Source: Actinomycetota bacterium
GTDB taxonomy: Bacteria; Actinomycetota; Actinomycetes; Nanopelagicales; Nanopelagicaceae
Assembly: GCA_947459935.1 (NCBI GenBank)
Contig: CANHFN010000061.1
Location: 1-5,477 of the forward strand
Reading direction: 5' to 3'
Length of the DNA: 5,477 nt
The translations under genes were made by a program, and so were the position numbers. Shown here one piece after another: positions 4,939-5,477 of this stretch. Numbering within the stretch: position 1 is the stretch's first letter; each line of letters begins with the position of its first letter. A model generated the notes under the pieces. That model worked only from the letters and a program-made list of their open reading frames with translations. It did no database searches and was not told where the DNA came from.

Positions 4939-5477
4939 ATGTTGAGCACATTCATAATTGCCCTGCGAGAAGGCCTAGAAGCCTGTCTCATCGTTGGAAT
5001 CCTGGTCGCCTATATCGTCAAGACTAATCGCCAAGGTTATTTAAAGCCTTTGTGGGTCGGTGTAGTAACAGCCGTGGTCATGAGCATTGCTCTCGGCGCA
5101 TTTCTAACTTTAACCTCGGTATCTCTAAGTGAGCGTGGACAAGAATTTTTTGCTGGTATCACATCTTTCATTGCAGTTGCTCTAGTTACATGGATGGTTT
5201 TCTGGATGAAGAGAACAGCCCGAACTCTACGTAGCGAATTACAAGGCAAGTTGGATACGGCTGTTGCAACAGGTCCGCTGGCCTTAGCGGGAGTGGCTTT
5301 TGTAGCTGTTATCCGCGAAGGTCTTGAGACCTCTCTTTTTGTTTACACAAACTTTCAAACAGTTGCAGATGTAACGAGTTCTACAATTGGTTTGCTTCTA
5401 GGTTTTGCAGTTTCAATTACCCTCGGATACTTGATCTACAAGAGCGCGATTAAATTGAACCTTGCTAAGTTCTTTAC
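4939..5477 (+). CDS. efeU: FTR1-family iron permease (EfeU-like), N-terminal part cut by window edge
   Basis: About 179 residues are visible, from the ATG at 4939 to the right edge, with the frame open throughout. Two REGLE motifs are present, at residues 10-14 (REGLEACLIVG) in the first membrane helix and 126-130 (REGLETSLF) in the fourth. These R-E-x-x-E pairs are the iron-translocating signature of FTR1/EfeU permeases. Likely helices lie at about 4-26, 38-60, 70-90, 113-135 and 147-168, consistent with the first five of the seven usual helices. The protein imports iron across the cytoplasmic membrane, usually with the EfeO and EfeB partners, whose genes would be expected downstream but are not in the window. 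The gene starts 53 nt after RNase D behind a hairpin and its own putative promoter, so it is probably a separate unit. A longer fusion to EfeO-like domains cannot be excluded because the C-terminus is missing. Confidence 0.9.
   Translation, partial: MLSTFIIALREGLEACLIVGILVAYIVKTNRQGYLKPLWVGVVTAVVMSIALGAFLTLTSVSLSERGQEFFAGITSFIAVALVTWMVFWMKRTARTLRSELQGKLDTAVATGPLALAGVAFVAVIREGLETSLFVYTNFQTVADVTSSTIGLLLGFAVSITLGYLIYKSAIKLNLAKFF

Noticed and set aside
5037..5249. Open frame on the minus strand across the FTR1 gene (70 codons).
   Set aside because: It is antisense to clear FTR1 coding sequence with both REGLE motifs on the other strand; its translation has no recognisable domain.
1..5477. A mobile element, defence system, toxin-antitoxin pair or CRISPR array.
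   Set aside because: No transposase, integrase, repeats with spacers, terminal inverted repeats or defence domains were seen; the gene content and composition look uniform and chromosomal.

Overview
The window looks like chromosomal DNA from a compact-genome actinobacterium. The evidence is the gene set: a PimB-like mannosyltransferase beside a RipC-like NlpC/P60 peptidase, DUF3000 beside an HRDC-type RNase D, and a small four-cysteine protein of a type I associate with high-GC Gram-positives. Base composition is moderate (a sampled 60-base stretch is about 47% G+C), gaps are short and Shine-Dalgarno sites are absent. A freshwater planktonic actinobacterium of the acI/Nanopelagicales kind is my best guess. 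That is inference, not proof.

Layout. Positions 1-1542 (minus strand) hold, in order of transcription, a 57-residue DC-x2-C-x6-C-x2-C protein, a secreted coiled-coil NlpC/P60 peptidoglycan hydrolase, and the N-terminal part of a GT4 glycosyltransferase that runs off the left edge. Divergent from these, at 1615-2106 (plus), is a short stand-alone RibD-C/DHFR-fold reductase. It converges on a ten-helix EamA/DMT transporter (2103-2942, minus), and the two stop codons overlap. A 60-bp divergent gap separates the transporter from a two-gene unit, DUF3000 (3003-3581) and RNase D (3584-4885). A perfect 11-bp inverted repeat follows, then an FTR1/EfeU iron permease (from 4939) that is cut by the right edge.

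Function. The left block concerns the cell envelope: PIM/mannolipid synthesis and septal peptidoglycan cleavage, in the same order as the ripC-pimB region of mycobacteria. The right block pairs an RNA 3'-end exonuclease with a conserved actinobacterial protein of unknown role, followed by iron uptake. The genes do not form one pathway. This is mostly an ordinary housekeeping region.

The most interesting signals are regulatory. Every gene start that follows an intergenic gap (six of them) has a -10-like hexamer ending 6 or 7 nt before the start codon and no ribosome binding site, which points to leaderless transcription as the local rule. The inverted repeat before efeU overlaps its predicted -35 and could be an operator as well as a terminator. 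I found no tRNA, rRNA, CRISPR array, insertion sequence or attachment site, and no convincing novel multi-gene system.
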